Part shown: in pieces, positions 1 to 7,266 of the stretch
Numbering within the stretch: the first letter of the stretch is position 1
Layout of the letters: each line of letters begins with the position of its first letter
Assembly: GCA_028290685.1 (NCBI GenBank)
Contig: JAQGJI010000128.1
Location: forward strand, 1 to 20,011
DNA length: 20,011 bases
Origin: Devosia sp.
Lineage (GTDB): Bacteria > Pseudomonadota > Alphaproteobacteria > Rhizobiales > Devosiaceae
Direction of reading: 5' to 3'
Notes under the pieces: model-generated
Databases searched by the model: none
What the model was told of the DNA's origin: nothing
What the model saw: only the letters and a program-made list of their open reading frames with translations
Position numbers and translations under genes: made by a program

Positions 1-455
1 CGGTCAGCGTGCCCGTGGCGAGGCCCTGCCTCGATGTAGTTTAGTGTGTGAGACAAAGCCTCGCCACGATGCGATGGGTTTTACCGGCAAAGCGAGACTC
101 TGGCCTTTGGGCGCTGATAGCCCGCAACTGCACTTCCGCTTGCCTGCGGGGATCACGACACCCCCGCCCCATCTGCCCCTCACAAGCCGGTTCGCGCGAC
201 CCGCTGGTTGGTGAGGTTGGTGGAGCAACAATAGCAGAGCATTGCCGCGCGGGGATAAAGGGGACAAATGGAGCCCGAGCCGAGCCCCGGCCTCCCCCGG
301 GGCGGCCCGAGGCGGCTGGCGGGGCTGGAGGGCAAGGTTCTGGCGGGCGCGTTGGCTGTTGCTGCCAGATGCAGGCGGTTGGGGCCAGTTGCTCAGGGCA
401 CTAGGGAATTGCTTGCAGAGATGGTAGGCCAGCACGCAAATCAGGAGCGTGTGCC
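1..455. other. Gene-free region with hairpin potential
   Basis: I see no credible gene in these 455 bases. Reading frames on both strands give arginine/proline-rich translations without domain character, as expected of random GC-rich DNA. Three plus-strand frames that enter from the left edge close at stops near 37-44 or about 210, so a gene end to the left of base 44 cannot be excluded. The stretch holds an inverted repeat at 14-68 and a short GC-rich hairpin (284-290 with 297-303). I looked for signature segments of RNase P RNA, tmRNA, SRP RNA and tRNA and did not find them. A small RNA or long leader for the gene at 456 remains possible. Confidence 0.5.
14..68. repeat. Inverted repeat with two competing pairings
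   Basis: Bases 14-24 (CGTGGCGAGGC) are the exact reverse complement of 58-68, giving an 11-bp stem around a 33-base loop. The inner part, CGAGGC at 19-24, can instead pair with GCCTCG at 28-33 to make a tight hairpin. The two pairings exclude each other. There is no T-run on either side, so an ordinary intrinsic terminator is not supported. It may be the 3' end of a unit lying left of the window. Confidence 0.45.
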
Positions 456-692
456 ATGGCGACGATGTATCTCGTGCAGGCTTTCAAACTAAGCGGCAAG
501 AAGCTGGTGGCCGAGCCGGTGCAGCAGGTGAAGACCCATGAAAAGGCCATCGCGACGGCGGAGCGCCTGGCGCCCAGCCGGGCCGGGGTGATCGCGTTTT
601 CCCAGGAGGTGGATGTGGAAACCGACACCTATGACGAGCCCCGGGTGCTGCTGCGCGTGGGGACATTGCCGCCAGGGTTGATGGAGGGTTGA
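456..692 (+). CDS. Small conserved hypothetical protein
   Basis: A 78-residue soluble protein with no signal peptide, membrane segment or cysteine pair. The start is supported by AGGAG at 443-447, eight bases before the ATG. The N-terminus (MATMYLVQAFKL) resembles small uncharacterised proteins of Hyphomicrobiales that begin with a YLVQ-type strand followed by a lysine patch; this is recollection of a family look, not a search result. The rest alternates a helix (about 28-40, rich in Ala/Glu/Lys) with strands, and includes an acidic patch at 52-60. I do not know a function. It is convergent with pheA and separated from it by a palindrome and a tandem repeat. Confidence 0.72.
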   Translation: MATMYLVQAFKLSGKKLVAEPVQQVKTHEKAIATAERLAPSRAGVIAFSQEVDVETDTYDEPRVLLRVGTLPPGLMEG

Positions 693-708
693 GGCTGGCG
701 CGCCAGCC
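693..708. repeat. 16-bp perfect palindrome after the stop codon
   Basis: GGCTGGCGCGCCAGCC begins directly after the TGA at 690-692 and is its own reverse complement. In RNA it would need to open in the middle to form a hairpin. There is no T-run, so it could act in RNA end protection or as a protein-binding site rather than as an intrinsic terminator. Confidence 0.55.
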
Positions 709-731
709 CGGCCCATAGCACCCCCTCCCAG

Positions 732-909
732 CCTCCCCCTGAGAGGGGGAGGAGCAGGTCAGGATTGCCTCCCCTTACAGGGGGAGGAACAGGTCAGATC
801 GCGCCTTCCCCTGACCGGGGGAGGAACAGGTCAGATCGCGCCTCTCCCTGACAGGGGGAGGGGCAGGAACAGGTTTCCCTTCCCTTGCAGGACAAAGGAA
901 CAGGTCGCG
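732..909. repeat. Tandem palindromic repeat, about 36 bp x 5
   Basis: Units start near 732, 768, 804, 841 and 878; the fifth is degenerate. Each unit opens with a hairpin of the form CCTCCCC-(4-6)-GGGGGAGG and continues with GAACAGGTCAG, then ATCGCG in units two and three. The spacing is 36-37 bases. The array fills the space between two convergent genes, so every transcript end here would carry several GC hairpins. This kind of CTCCCCCTG/CAGGGGGAG element is familiar as a dispersed extragenic palindrome in several alphaproteobacterial genomes (established in general; identity of this family is inferred). Confidence 0.8.
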
Positions 910-927
910 ACTGCGGCCCGGCGTGGC

Positions 928-1758
928 TTACTTGTTCTCCGAGGCCGGGTAGACGCCCAGGACCTTGAACTGATCGGTAAAAAACCCGAGTTCCTCGAAG
1001 GCGTGTTGCACGCCGATGTCCGTGGGATGGCCTTCGATATCGGCATAGAACTGGGTTGCAGTGAAGGCGCCCCCGACCATGTAGCTTTCCAGCTTGGTCA
1101 TGTTGACGCCGTTGGTGGCAAAGCCGCCCATGGCCTTGTAAAGCGCGGCAGGAACGTTTCTGACGCGGAAAACGAAGGTGGTCTTGACCTTGCCGTTGCC
1201 GGCGGGCGCCTCCTGCTTGTCAGGGGAAAGCACGAGGAAGCGGGTGGTGTTGTGGGCGGCGTCCTCGATGTTTGAAGCCAGCACGTCAAGGCCGTAAATC
1301 TCTGCCGCAAAACGCGAGGCAATGGCCGCAACGGATTTTTCGCCTTTTTGCGCCACTTCGCGGGCCGAACCGGCGGTGTCCACGGCATTGATGGTGCGAA
1401 AGCCGTTTTGCGCAATGAATTTGCGGCACTGGCCAAGCGCGACCGACAGCGATTGCACCGCCTTGATGTCAGACAGCGTCGCGCCGGGCACCCCAAGAAG
1501 GTTCATCTCGACGCGTAAAAAGGTTTCCCCGATGATGAACAGCCCGCTCTCGGGCAGCAGATGGTGGATATCGGTGATGCGCCCGTAAAGGGAGTTCTCG
1601 ACCGGCACGACGGCGTAGTCTGCCTTGCCCGACTGCACCGCGTTGATGGTCTCCTCGAACGTGACGCAGCCGACAGCGTGTTGTCCGGGAAAAACATTGT
1701 TGGCGGCGGCGTGGCTGAAGGCCCCCGGTTCACCCTGAAAAGCGATCTTCTTGGTCAT
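928..1758 (-). CDS. pheA: Prephenate dehydratase
   Basis: Converts prephenate to phenylpyruvate, the branch step to phenylalanine; cytoplasmic. The 276-residue protein has the periplasmic-binding-like catalytic domain (about 1-180) with the family's TRF motif at 172-174, then an ACT regulatory domain (about 193-270) with ALYKAMGGFATNGVNM and the ESYM variant of the ESRP phenylalanine-binding motif. No chorismate mutase domain precedes it, so it is the monofunctional type usual in alphaproteobacteria. I start at the ATG at 1758 (MTKKIAFQGEPGAF) because homologues begin there; an in-frame extension to 1893 reads as non-family sequence. Only a weak ribosome site (GGGAAA) precedes it. It is divergent from cycM across 237 bases in which I recognise no feature. 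Feedback inhibition by phenylalanine is expected from the ACT domain. Confidence 0.96.
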   Translation of the reverse strand: MTKKIAFQGEPGAFSHAAANNVFPGQHAVGCVTFEETINAVQSGKADYAVVPVENSLYGRITDIHHLLPESGLFIIGETFLRVEMNLLGVPGATLSDIKAVQSLSVALGQCRKFIAQNGFRTINAVDTAGSAREVAQKGEKSVAAIASRFAAEIYGLDVLASNIEDAAHNTTRFLVLSPDKQEAPAGNGKVKTTFVFRVRNVPAALYKAMGGFATNGVNMTKLESYMVGGAFTATQFYADIEGHPTDIGVQHAFEELGFFTDQFKVLGVYPASENK

Positions 1759-1995
1759 CTGGATTTCCCGTTCGTGGTCGGCGAAGAGCTTTTGAACGCG
1801 GCCGGGAACGGAGTCAATCAAGCTGCGTTGGAGCCGTTGCGGGCCATGCGGCGAGGAATTGTCGCAAGGCGCTTTTGCCCGGTTGCGCCGCAAAAGGCTT
1901 GCGACTATCTTCCGCCCGCGTCCGGCTTCTCATTTGCAGCGATTTCTCTTGGATGATCGCATGTTGAGGCTGGTGAGACTGGCAGAGAAGGTCAA

Positions 1996-2883
1996 ATGGA
2001 TTCGTTCGAGCTAAACAAGATCATGGGCGCAGTGCTCGGTACGCTGTTGTTCGTCATGGGCGCCGGCTTCGTGGCTGAAGCCATCTATCATCCCATTGAA
2101 AACCGTGGCCCCGGCTATGCCCTCCCCGAGCCCGAGGTCAGCGAAGGCGGAGCAGTCGCCGAGGCTGCGCCGGAAGTGCCGCTGGGGATACTTCTGGCGA
2201 GCGCCAGCGCCGAGCGTGGCGCCAACGCGGCCAAGAAGTGCCAGTCGTGCCACAATTTCGGTGAGGGCGAGCCCAACAAGCAGGGTCCCCATCTCTATGA
2301 CGTGGTGCTTCGCGCCGAGGGCGCCGTGCCCGACTTCGCTTATTCCGACATCCTCTTGCAGCACAATGCCGAAGGCAGGGTCTGGACTTACGAAAATCTC
2401 GACCATTTCCTGACCCGGCCTGCCGATTACGCCCCGGGCACCAAGATGAATTTTGCCGGGGTACGCACCCCCGAAGAGCGCGCCGATATCCTGGCCTATA
2501 TGCAGACGCTGTCGGCCGACCCCAAGCCCTTCCCGCCCCCCGAGGAAACCGTTCCCAACCCACTGCCCGACGTGCCGCCTGACCCGACAGCGGCACCGGC
2601 TGATGTTGTTCCCGAGCCAGCCGAGAATGTCGTGGCGCCCGAGGGGGTCATCGCTCCCGCTCCGGCAGACCAGCCGGTGGCAGACCCGGCGCAGCCCGCG
2701 GCGGTGACCGATACGCCCGTCGTGACGCAGCAGGAAACCCAGGTTCAGGGAACCCCGACCAGCGGCCCCGGCGGCTCGCCGCCGCCCGAGGAGCAGGTCG
2801 ATGCTCCGCCACCCGCCGCACCGGGTGCTGCCCCCTCATCGGGGACACCAACGACCACCACGCCGGCACCCGCGTCGCCTTGA
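1996..2883 (+). CDS. cycM: Membrane-anchored cytochrome c (CycM-like) with proline-rich tail
   Basis: A class I c-type cytochrome anchored by an uncleaved N-terminal helix. The start MDSFELNKIMGAVLGT and membrane helix at 9-30 closely resemble rhizobial CycM, which passes electrons to the aa3 oxidase on the periplasmic side. Haem attachment is CQSCH at 82-86; the sixth ligand is probably Met151 in PGTKMNFAG. The cytochrome domain ends near 173. Residues 175-295 are a low-complexity tail of Pro, Ala, Val, Glu and Thr, so the protein is roughly 110 residues longer than the usual 180-190. Start is supported by GAGAAGG at 1985-1991. A strong terminator follows. In Sinorhizobium, as I recall, kdsB lies between cycM and pheA; here it is absent. 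Confidence 0.88.
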   Translation: MDSFELNKIMGAVLGTLLFVMGAGFVAEAIYHPIENRGPGYALPEPEVSEGGAVAEAAPEVPLGILLASASAERGANAAKKCQSCHNFGEGEPNKQGPHLYDVVLRAEGAVPDFAYSDILLQHNAEGRVWTYENLDHFLTRPADYAPGTKMNFAGVRTPEERADILAYMQTLSADPKPFPPPEETVPNPLPDVPPDPTAAPADVVPEPAENVVAPEGVIAPAPADQPVADPAQPAAVTDTPVVTQQETQVQGTPTSGPGGSPPPEEQVDAPPPAAPGAAPSSGTPTTTTPAPASP

Positions 2884-2904
2884 TCGCTGACTGCCACTGA
2901 ATCG

Positions 2905-2937
2905 AAAAGCCGCGCTCCCGATGAGCGCGGCTTTTTT
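2905..2937 (+). terminator. Rho-independent terminator of cycM
   Basis: A perfect 13-bp stem pairs 2905-2917 with 2923-2935 around a five-base loop (CCGAT), and a run of six T follows from 2932. It lies 22 bases after the cycM stop and ends 18 bases before the next start codon, so it separates cycM from ghrA. The A-run on the left arm could also let it work weakly in the other direction. Confidence 0.93.
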
Positions 2938-2954
2938 GCTGAGGGAAACCAAGA

Positions 2955-3893
2955 ATGTTGCTGTTGCACCTGTCCGACGTCAACGAGGCCAGTTGGGCCA
3001 GGCAGTTTGCCGAGGCGCTGGCGCCTTACCCGGTGGTGCGCCGGGGCGATGACTTCGATCCGTCCAGGGTGCGCTACATCTTTGCCTGGAAGCCAAAGGC
3101 GGACGCCTTCGAGGGGCTGGACGGGCTGGAAGCGATTCTGTCGCTGGGCGCCGGAGTGGACGCGCTGCTCAAGCACCCCCACCTGCCGGCGCAGCCCATC
3201 GTGCGCTTCGTGGACGCGGACCTCAGCCAGCGCATGAGCGATTACGTGGTTGCCCATGTCACCATGCATCATCGCAATTTCAGCCGGTTCCAGGCTGACC
3301 AGCAGGCCCGCCGCTGGCAGCAATATTACCCTCCCGCTGCCTCCCAGACCACTGTCGGGATCATGGGGATGGGGGTGCTGGGGCAGGACGCGGTGCAGCG
3401 GCTCAAGCCGCTTGGATTTGAGTTGCGCAGCTGGAGCCGGACGACCAAGTCGATCGAGGGGGTCACCGGCTTTGCCGGGCCAGAGCAGTTCGATGACTTC
3501 CTCGCGGGCACCGATATCCTGGTCAATCTGTTGCCACTGACGCCCCAAACAAGCGGCATTCTCAATGCACAAACATTTGGCAAACTGCGCCGGGGCAGGC
3601 TTGCGGGCGGTCCGGTGATCATCAATGCAGCCCGGGGCGGGCATCAGCGGGAGGCCGATATCGTCACCGCGCTCGCCGATGGAACGCTGGGCGCAGCGAG
3701 CCTTGATGTCTTCGAGGTCGAGCCGCTGCCTCAGGACAGCCCGCTCTGGGCCATCCAGAACTGCTACATCACGCCCCACATCGCAGCGATCTCCAACGAA
3801 GCGGCGGGTGTGCGCTACTTTTCAGCCATTATCAGGGATCACGAGGCGGGCAAGCCCTTGATCAATGTGGTGGACCGCGCCAGGGGCTATTGA
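2955..3893 (+). CDS. ghrA: GhrA-type glyoxylate/hydroxypyruvate reductase
   Basis: NAD(P)H-dependent D-2-hydroxyacid dehydrogenase expected to reduce glyoxylate or hydroxypyruvate in the cytoplasm. The length, 312 residues, equals E. coli GhrA. The Rossmann motif GIMGMGVLG lies at 135-143. The catalytic set falls at the same numbers as in E. coli GhrA as I recall them: Arg227 (NAARG), Glu256 (FEVEPLP) and His275 (TPHIAA). The start follows GAGGG at 2941-2945, nine bases upstream. The gene sits just behind the cycM terminator, so its promoter must lie within or beside the hairpin, or it depends on read-through. It ends six bases from the end of the convergent aminopeptidase gene, with no terminator between. 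Substrate within the family is inferred. Confidence 0.9.
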   Translation: MLLLHLSDVNEASWARQFAEALAPYPVVRRGDDFDPSRVRYIFAWKPKADAFEGLDGLEAILSLGAGVDALLKHPHLPAQPIVRFVDADLSQRMSDYVVAHVTMHHRNFSRFQADQQARRWQQYYPPAASQTTVGIMGMGVLGQDAVQRLKPLGFELRSWSRTTKSIEGVTGFAGPEQFDDFLAGTDILVNLLPLTPQTSGILNAQTFGKLRRGRLAGGPVIINAARGGHQREADIVTALADGTLGAASLDVFEVEPLPQDSPLWAIQNCYITPHIAAISNEAAGVRYFSAIIRDHEAGKPLINVVDRARGY

Positions 3894-3899
3894 GCGGCC

Positions 3900-5249
3900 C
3901 TATTGGCCATAGCGTTGCTTGAGCACGCCATAGACCGCCAGAATGCCCTGATCGGTGCCCCCGAACGGCCGGCCGGGGCGGGCTTCGGGGGACCAGGCCA
4001 TGATATCGAGGTGCACCCATGCCTTGGCGTTGCGCACGAACCGCTTCATGAACAGGGCGGCCGTGATCGAGCCGGCAAAGCCGCCGCTGCCGGCATTGTT
4101 CAGGTTGGCGATCCTGGATTTCAGCATGGCTTCATAGGGCGTCCAGAGCGGCATTTGCCACAGGGGATCGCCCGCTCGCAGACCCGCCGCCATCAAGTCG
4201 CGCGCGAGGGCATCGTCGGTGGAATAAAGGGCCGGCAGTTCGGGGCCGAGGGCAACACGGGCCGCGCCGGTGAGCGTCGCCATGGCGAGCAGCAGTTCGG
4301 GGGATTCCTCATCGGCCAGGGCCAGCGCGTCGGCCAGGATCAGCCGGCCCTCGGCGTCGGTATTGCCGATTTCCACTGTCAGGCCGTCCCGTGACCGGAG
4401 CACGTCGCCGGGGCGGAAGCTGTCCCCGGCAATGGCATTTTCCACGATGGGAATGAGCACGCGCAGGCGCACTTTAAGCGCGGCCGAAATGATGGCGCTG
4501 GCCAGACCCAGCACATTGGCCGCCCCGCCCATGTCTTTTTTCATCAACAGCATGCCGGCGGCGGTCTTGATGTCGAGCCCGCCAGTGTCAAAGGTCACGC
4601 CCTTGCCGACCAGGGTGATCCTGGGATCGCTTTCATCGCCCCAGCTGAGATCAAGCAGGCGCGGCGCTTGCGGCGCGGCGCGGCCAACAGCGTGGATCAT
4701 GGGGAAATTGGCAGCCAGCAGCTCGTCGCCGACAATGGCGCGCAGCTGCATGTTGCGGGCCTTGGCAAATTCCCGGATGGCGGCGTCGAAGGCGTCGGGC
4801 CCCAGATCGTTGGCCGGGGTGTTGATCAGATCGCGCGCCAGGAACGCGGCTCCAACCAGGCGCTCCACTTCGCCTGCATCCGCGTCTGCTGGCAGGACAA
4901 GGCGCGGCACGGGCCTGGCCTTGCGGTAATTATCGAAGCGATAGGCGCCCAGCCGAAAGGCCAGCGCTGCCAGCGTGGCATCGCCATAGGCGCCTTCAAG
5001 GTAATAATCGCCCTCGGGAAGCGAGGACGCCGCAAGGCCCAGGATCAGCGGGGAGCCGGTTTTCCCGTCGCCCATGCCAAACAGGTAGCCGGCCACTCCC
5101 CCCTGGGCATCCGGCAGGGCCAGCAGGCGTCCCCCCTGCCCGGCAAAGTCATTGGCCGCGGCCCATTGGGCATGGGCAGCGCCGAGCCCGGCAGCCTCGA
5201 GCGCGTCTTGCGCAACGGCGATGATTGGCAGCGCCTGGGTTTGGGACAT
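3900..5249 (-). CDS. M17 family leucyl aminopeptidase
   Basis: Cytosolic metallo-aminopeptidase that removes N-terminal residues from peptides; two metal ions per subunit. The 449-residue protein has an N-terminal regulatory-type domain (about 1-125) and the C-terminal catalytic domain. The expected ligands and catalytic residues are visible: Lys216 and Asp221 in GKGVTFDTGG, Asp239 in KKDMGG, Asp298 and Glu300 in the signature NTDAEGRL, and Arg302. I start at MSQTQALP (5249); the frame stays open to 5321 but the extension (MRRCAACQ...) is unlike the family. A GGAG lies about 12 bases upstream. Divergent from tadD across 146 bases. It is shorter than E. coli PepA (about 500) and may be called pepA or pepB by similarity; I leave the symbol open. 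Confidence 0.92.
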   Translation of the reverse strand: MSQTQALPIIAVAQDALEAAGLGAAHAQWAAANDFAGQGGRLLALPDAQGGVAGYLFGMGDGKTGSPLILGLAASSLPEGDYYLEGAYGDATLAALAFRLGAYRFDNYRKARPVPRLVLPADADAGEVERLVGAAFLARDLINTPANDLGPDAFDAAIREFAKARNMQLRAIVGDELLAANFPMIHAVGRAAPQAPRLLDLSWGDESDPRITLVGKGVTFDTGGLDIKTAAGMLLMKKDMGGAANVLGLASAIISAALKVRLRVLIPIVENAIAGDSFRPGDVLRSRDGLTVEIGNTDAEGRLILADALALADEESPELLLAMATLTGAARVALGPELPALYSTDDALARDLMAAGLRAGDPLWQMPLWTPYEAMLKSRIANLNNAGSGGFAGSITAALFMKRFVRNAKAWVHLDIMAWSPEARPGRPFGGTDQGILAVYGVLKQRYGQ

Positions 5250-5328
5250 ATGCGGCTGGACTCCGGGCAAGGCATGTGCCGGCCAGCTTAGTGGCGCCTG
5301 GCAGGCTGCACAACGCCGCAAGCAGCTT

Positions 5329-5343
5329 TTAACCGGCCGTTAG
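5329..5343 (+). promoter_or_regulatory. CtrA-like box upstream of tadD
   Basis: TTAA-N7-TTAG, one mismatch from the CtrA consensus TTAA-N7-TTAA, about 52 bases before the tadD start. The box and its flank read TTAACCGGCCGTTAGGGT, which matches 16 of 18 positions of the box before tadE at 16732. The match is seen; CtrA binding is inferred. Confidence 0.55.
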
Positions 5344-5395
5344 GGTTAATGATTTATTGCCATAAGCAACCGGGCGCGTTGCCCAAGGAGTTGCC

Positions 5396-6160
5396 GTGAT
5401 ACCCGCCACCCGCTTTTGCAGAACCATGCGCACCATGCTGCTGGCGGGTGCTGCATCGCTGGTGCTGGGCGCTTGCGCTTCCAATCGCATGCCAGCGCCC
5501 GACTACGCCGGGCGCCCCGCTGCTGCGAGCCAGCAGACCCTGGCCGATCTGACGGCGCGCTACAAATCCAATCCCAAGGACAAAACCGTCATCATCCACT
5601 ATGCGGCGGCCTTGCGCGCTGCCGGGCAGAGCCAGCAGGCCGTGGCGGCCCTGGAAGTGGGCGTTGCGGCGCACCCCAGCGATGTCGATATCACCGTCGC
5701 CTACGCCAAGGCGCTGACGGCCGATGGGCGGTTCGAGCAATCGCTGACCCTGCTGGACCGCGTTATCCGCCCCGATGCACCGGACTGGAACGCCCTGCTG
5801 GTCAAGGGCGCAACGCTGGATCAGCTGGGCCGCAATGGGGAAGCGCGCCAGATCTATGCGCAAGCCCAGGTCGCGGCGCCACAGGAGGCCTCCATCGCCG
5901 CCAATCTGGGCTTGTCCTATGCCATGACCAACGATCTTGGCGCGGCCGAGCAGCACTTGCGGCGGGCCGTGCAGATGCGCGGAGCCACCAGCCAGATCAG
6001 GCAGAACCTGGCATTGATCGTCGGGCTGCAGGGCCGGTTCGAGGAATGCCGCGCGCTGTATGCCGCCGAGTTGCCGCCCGAACAGGTGAACAGCAACATG
6101 AACTATGTGCGCGCACTGCTGACCCAGCAGAACCGCTGGGTCGTGGTGGCGCAGGGCTAG
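5396..6160 (+). CDS. tadD: TadD-like TPR lipoprotein of the Tad pilus
   Basis: A 254-residue outer-membrane-type lipoprotein that, by family knowledge, helps assemble the Tad secretin complex. The N-terminus carries a lipoprotein signal (MLLAGAASLVLGAC) with the lipobox LGAC and lipidated Cys27. Residues about 45-235 form a series of tetratricopeptide helical hairpins, such as the repeats around 70-100, 105-135 and 140-205. The start is GTG at 5396, chosen because AAGGAG at 5385-5390 lies five bases upstream; ATGs at 5426 and 5435 would leave little charged n-region. It is on the strand opposite to tadC and separated from it by the merR module, whereas tadD commonly follows tadC directly. A CtrA-like box precedes it. 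Confidence 0.85.
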   Translation: MIPATRFCRTMRTMLLAGAASLVLGACASNRMPAPDYAGRPAAASQQTLADLTARYKSNPKDKTVIIHYAAALRAAGQSQQAVAALEVGVAAHPSDVDITVAYAKALTADGRFEQSLTLLDRVIRPDAPDWNALLVKGATLDQLGRNGEARQIYAQAQVAAPQEASIAANLGLSYAMTNDLGAAEQHLRRAVQMRGATSQIRQNLALIVGLQGRFEECRALYAAELPPEQVNSNMNYVRALLTQQNRWVVVAQG

Positions 6161-6304
6161 CAGCAACAGCCAAAGAGCCGCCATTGCAGGTCCCGATCCT
6201 GCGCTGGCAGACCCTTGAGACGACCAACTTCGCTGGTTTTGCCACCATGGCCTGGTCTGCGTTCAACTCCCGATAGCCATTCGCGCGCGCACCCGCTCTT
6301 TATC

Positions 6305-6316
6305 CCGGTGCACCGG
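6305..6316. repeat. 12-bp palindrome in gene-free gap
   Basis: CCGGTGCACCGG is a perfect palindrome in the 234-base gap (6161-6394) between the ends of tadD and of the glutaredoxin gene. I see no gene, T-run or classical terminator in this gap; transcription from both sides converges here. Confidence 0.4.
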
Positions 6317-6394
6317 CTGTGCGCATGTGCAGCGCCCCGGGCAACCGGTTTTGCGCGACCTCGCTTGGATCCCGGGTACTGACGCTCCTGCTCG

Positions 6395-7186
6395 TTACAT
6401 GGCGTGCGGCACAGCGATGATCCCGAGAGCGGACAGGCCCATCCAGATGGCCATCGCTACCATCATCAGGTTTTCGGTCAGCGATACGAACCCCAGCGGA
6501 ACATTGCTTGATCCGCCTACGCACGCACATTTGAGGGCGCGCTTGTCGATGTAGACGGCCTTGAAAACGGAAACCGCGCCGATGGTGCCAATAAACAGCG
6601 CCAGGGGAACGGAAAACCAACTCAGGGCTCCGGCGATCATCAGGATGCCGGCGAGACCTTCGGCATAGGGGTAGATGTAGCTGTAGGGCACCCAGCGCTT
6701 GGCCAGCAGGTCATAATTGAGGAACATGGTGGCAAAGGATTCAACGTTCTGCAGCTTGAGCAGGGCCAGCACCACCATGGAAAAGGCGATGAACCATTCC
6801 AGCGTGCGCAGCGTGAACGGGGTTCCGCTCACCGCAAAGCTTGCCGCCCCCGCCATCAGCGCGGTCATGACGAACAGCACGATAACGGGCCGATAGCTGG
6901 TGGCTTTCGGGTCAACGACAGTCTTGCCGAAAAAGCGCCTCGTGTCGTCATAGCCGCCGATGCGGGTCCCATCGATAAAGGTCTGGGGGGTTGTCGATAC
7001 CCCATGGAGGGCTTTGAACGCGTCGGTTTGCTCGCGCGTGGTCAGGTGGTGATCCTCCACCGCATATCCCTGCCGCTGCAGCAGGTCCTTGGCCTTGAGC
7101 CCGTATGGGCAGGTATGGGCCGGCATCACCATGCGGTAAAGGATCGCCTTTTTCTGTGTCGTGGCCGCTGAGGCTATTGCCGACAT
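6395..7186 (-). CDS. Glutaredoxin-MauE/DoxX-like membrane fusion protein
   Basis: A 263-residue fusion. Residues 12-90 are a glutaredoxin-like domain with active site CPYG (Cys26), so monothiol-like rather than CPYC; the cis-proline TTPQTF (about 65-70) and GGYDD (77-81) agree with the fold. Residues 100-258 hold four or five membrane helices of MauE/DoxX type (about 100-118, 129-147, 175-212, 236-258), with a CACVGG motif (Cys220, Cys222) followed by VPLG. Similar fusions occur next to MerR regulators in proteobacteria; a role in disulfide or thiol transfer across the membrane is inferred, and the substrate is unknown. The start has AGGAG complementary to 7194-7198, seven bases away. It is divergent from merR and has a mer-type promoter. 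Confidence 0.85.
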   Translation of the reverse strand: MSAIASAATTQKKAILYRMVMPAHTCPYGLKAKDLLQRQGYAVEDHHLTTREQTDAFKALHGVSTTPQTFIDGTRIGGYDDTRRFFGKTVVDPKATSYRPVIVLFVMTALMAGAASFAVSGTPFTLRTLEWFIAFSMVVLALLKLQNVESFATMFLNYDLLAKRWVPYSYIYPYAEGLAGILMIAGALSWFSVPLALFIGTIGAVSVFKAVYIDKRALKCACVGGSSNVPLGFVSLTENLMMVAMAIWMGLSALGIIAVPHAM

Positions 7187-7226
7187 CGCAGGTCTCCTGT
7201 GTGGCTGTTGTGATCTTGCTGGTTAC

Positions 7227-7258
7227 TATATAGGTTGCGTACCATGGTACGGAGTCAA
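7227..7258 (-). promoter_or_regulatory. MerR-type promoter/operator for the glutaredoxin fusion
   Basis: Read on the minus strand: a -35 TTGACT (7253-7258), a 20-base spacer, and a -10 TATATA (7227-7232). The overlong spacer contains a 14-bp perfect palindrome, CGTACCATGGTACG (7238-7251). An extended spacer with a centred dyad is the hallmark of promoters that MerR activates by untwisting DNA, and TTGACTCCGTAC equals the start of the classical mer promoter as I remember it. The merR ribosome site overlaps the -35, so binding here could also repress merR. Confidence 0.85.
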
Positions 7259-7266
7259 GGGCTGAT

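Noticed and set aside
4..435. 143-codon minus-strand frame in the gene-free region
   Set aside because: Its translation is rich in Arg, Pro, Ala and Leu without any domain or hydrophobic pattern, and no ribosome site precedes it. It looks like chance openness of GC-rich DNA.
732..909. CRISPR array
   Set aside because: The units are contiguous and palindromic without unique spacers, and no cas gene is present.
2745..3779. 344-codon minus-strand frame antisense to cycM end and ghrA
   Set aside because: GhrA catalytic residues on the plus strand fall at the same numbers as in the family, so the antisense frame is a shadow.
5397..6276. Second plus-strand frame overlapping tadD (5416-6276)
   Set aside because: It is the frame-shifted shadow of tadD; tadD has the GTG start with AAGGAG, the lipobox and the TPR pattern.
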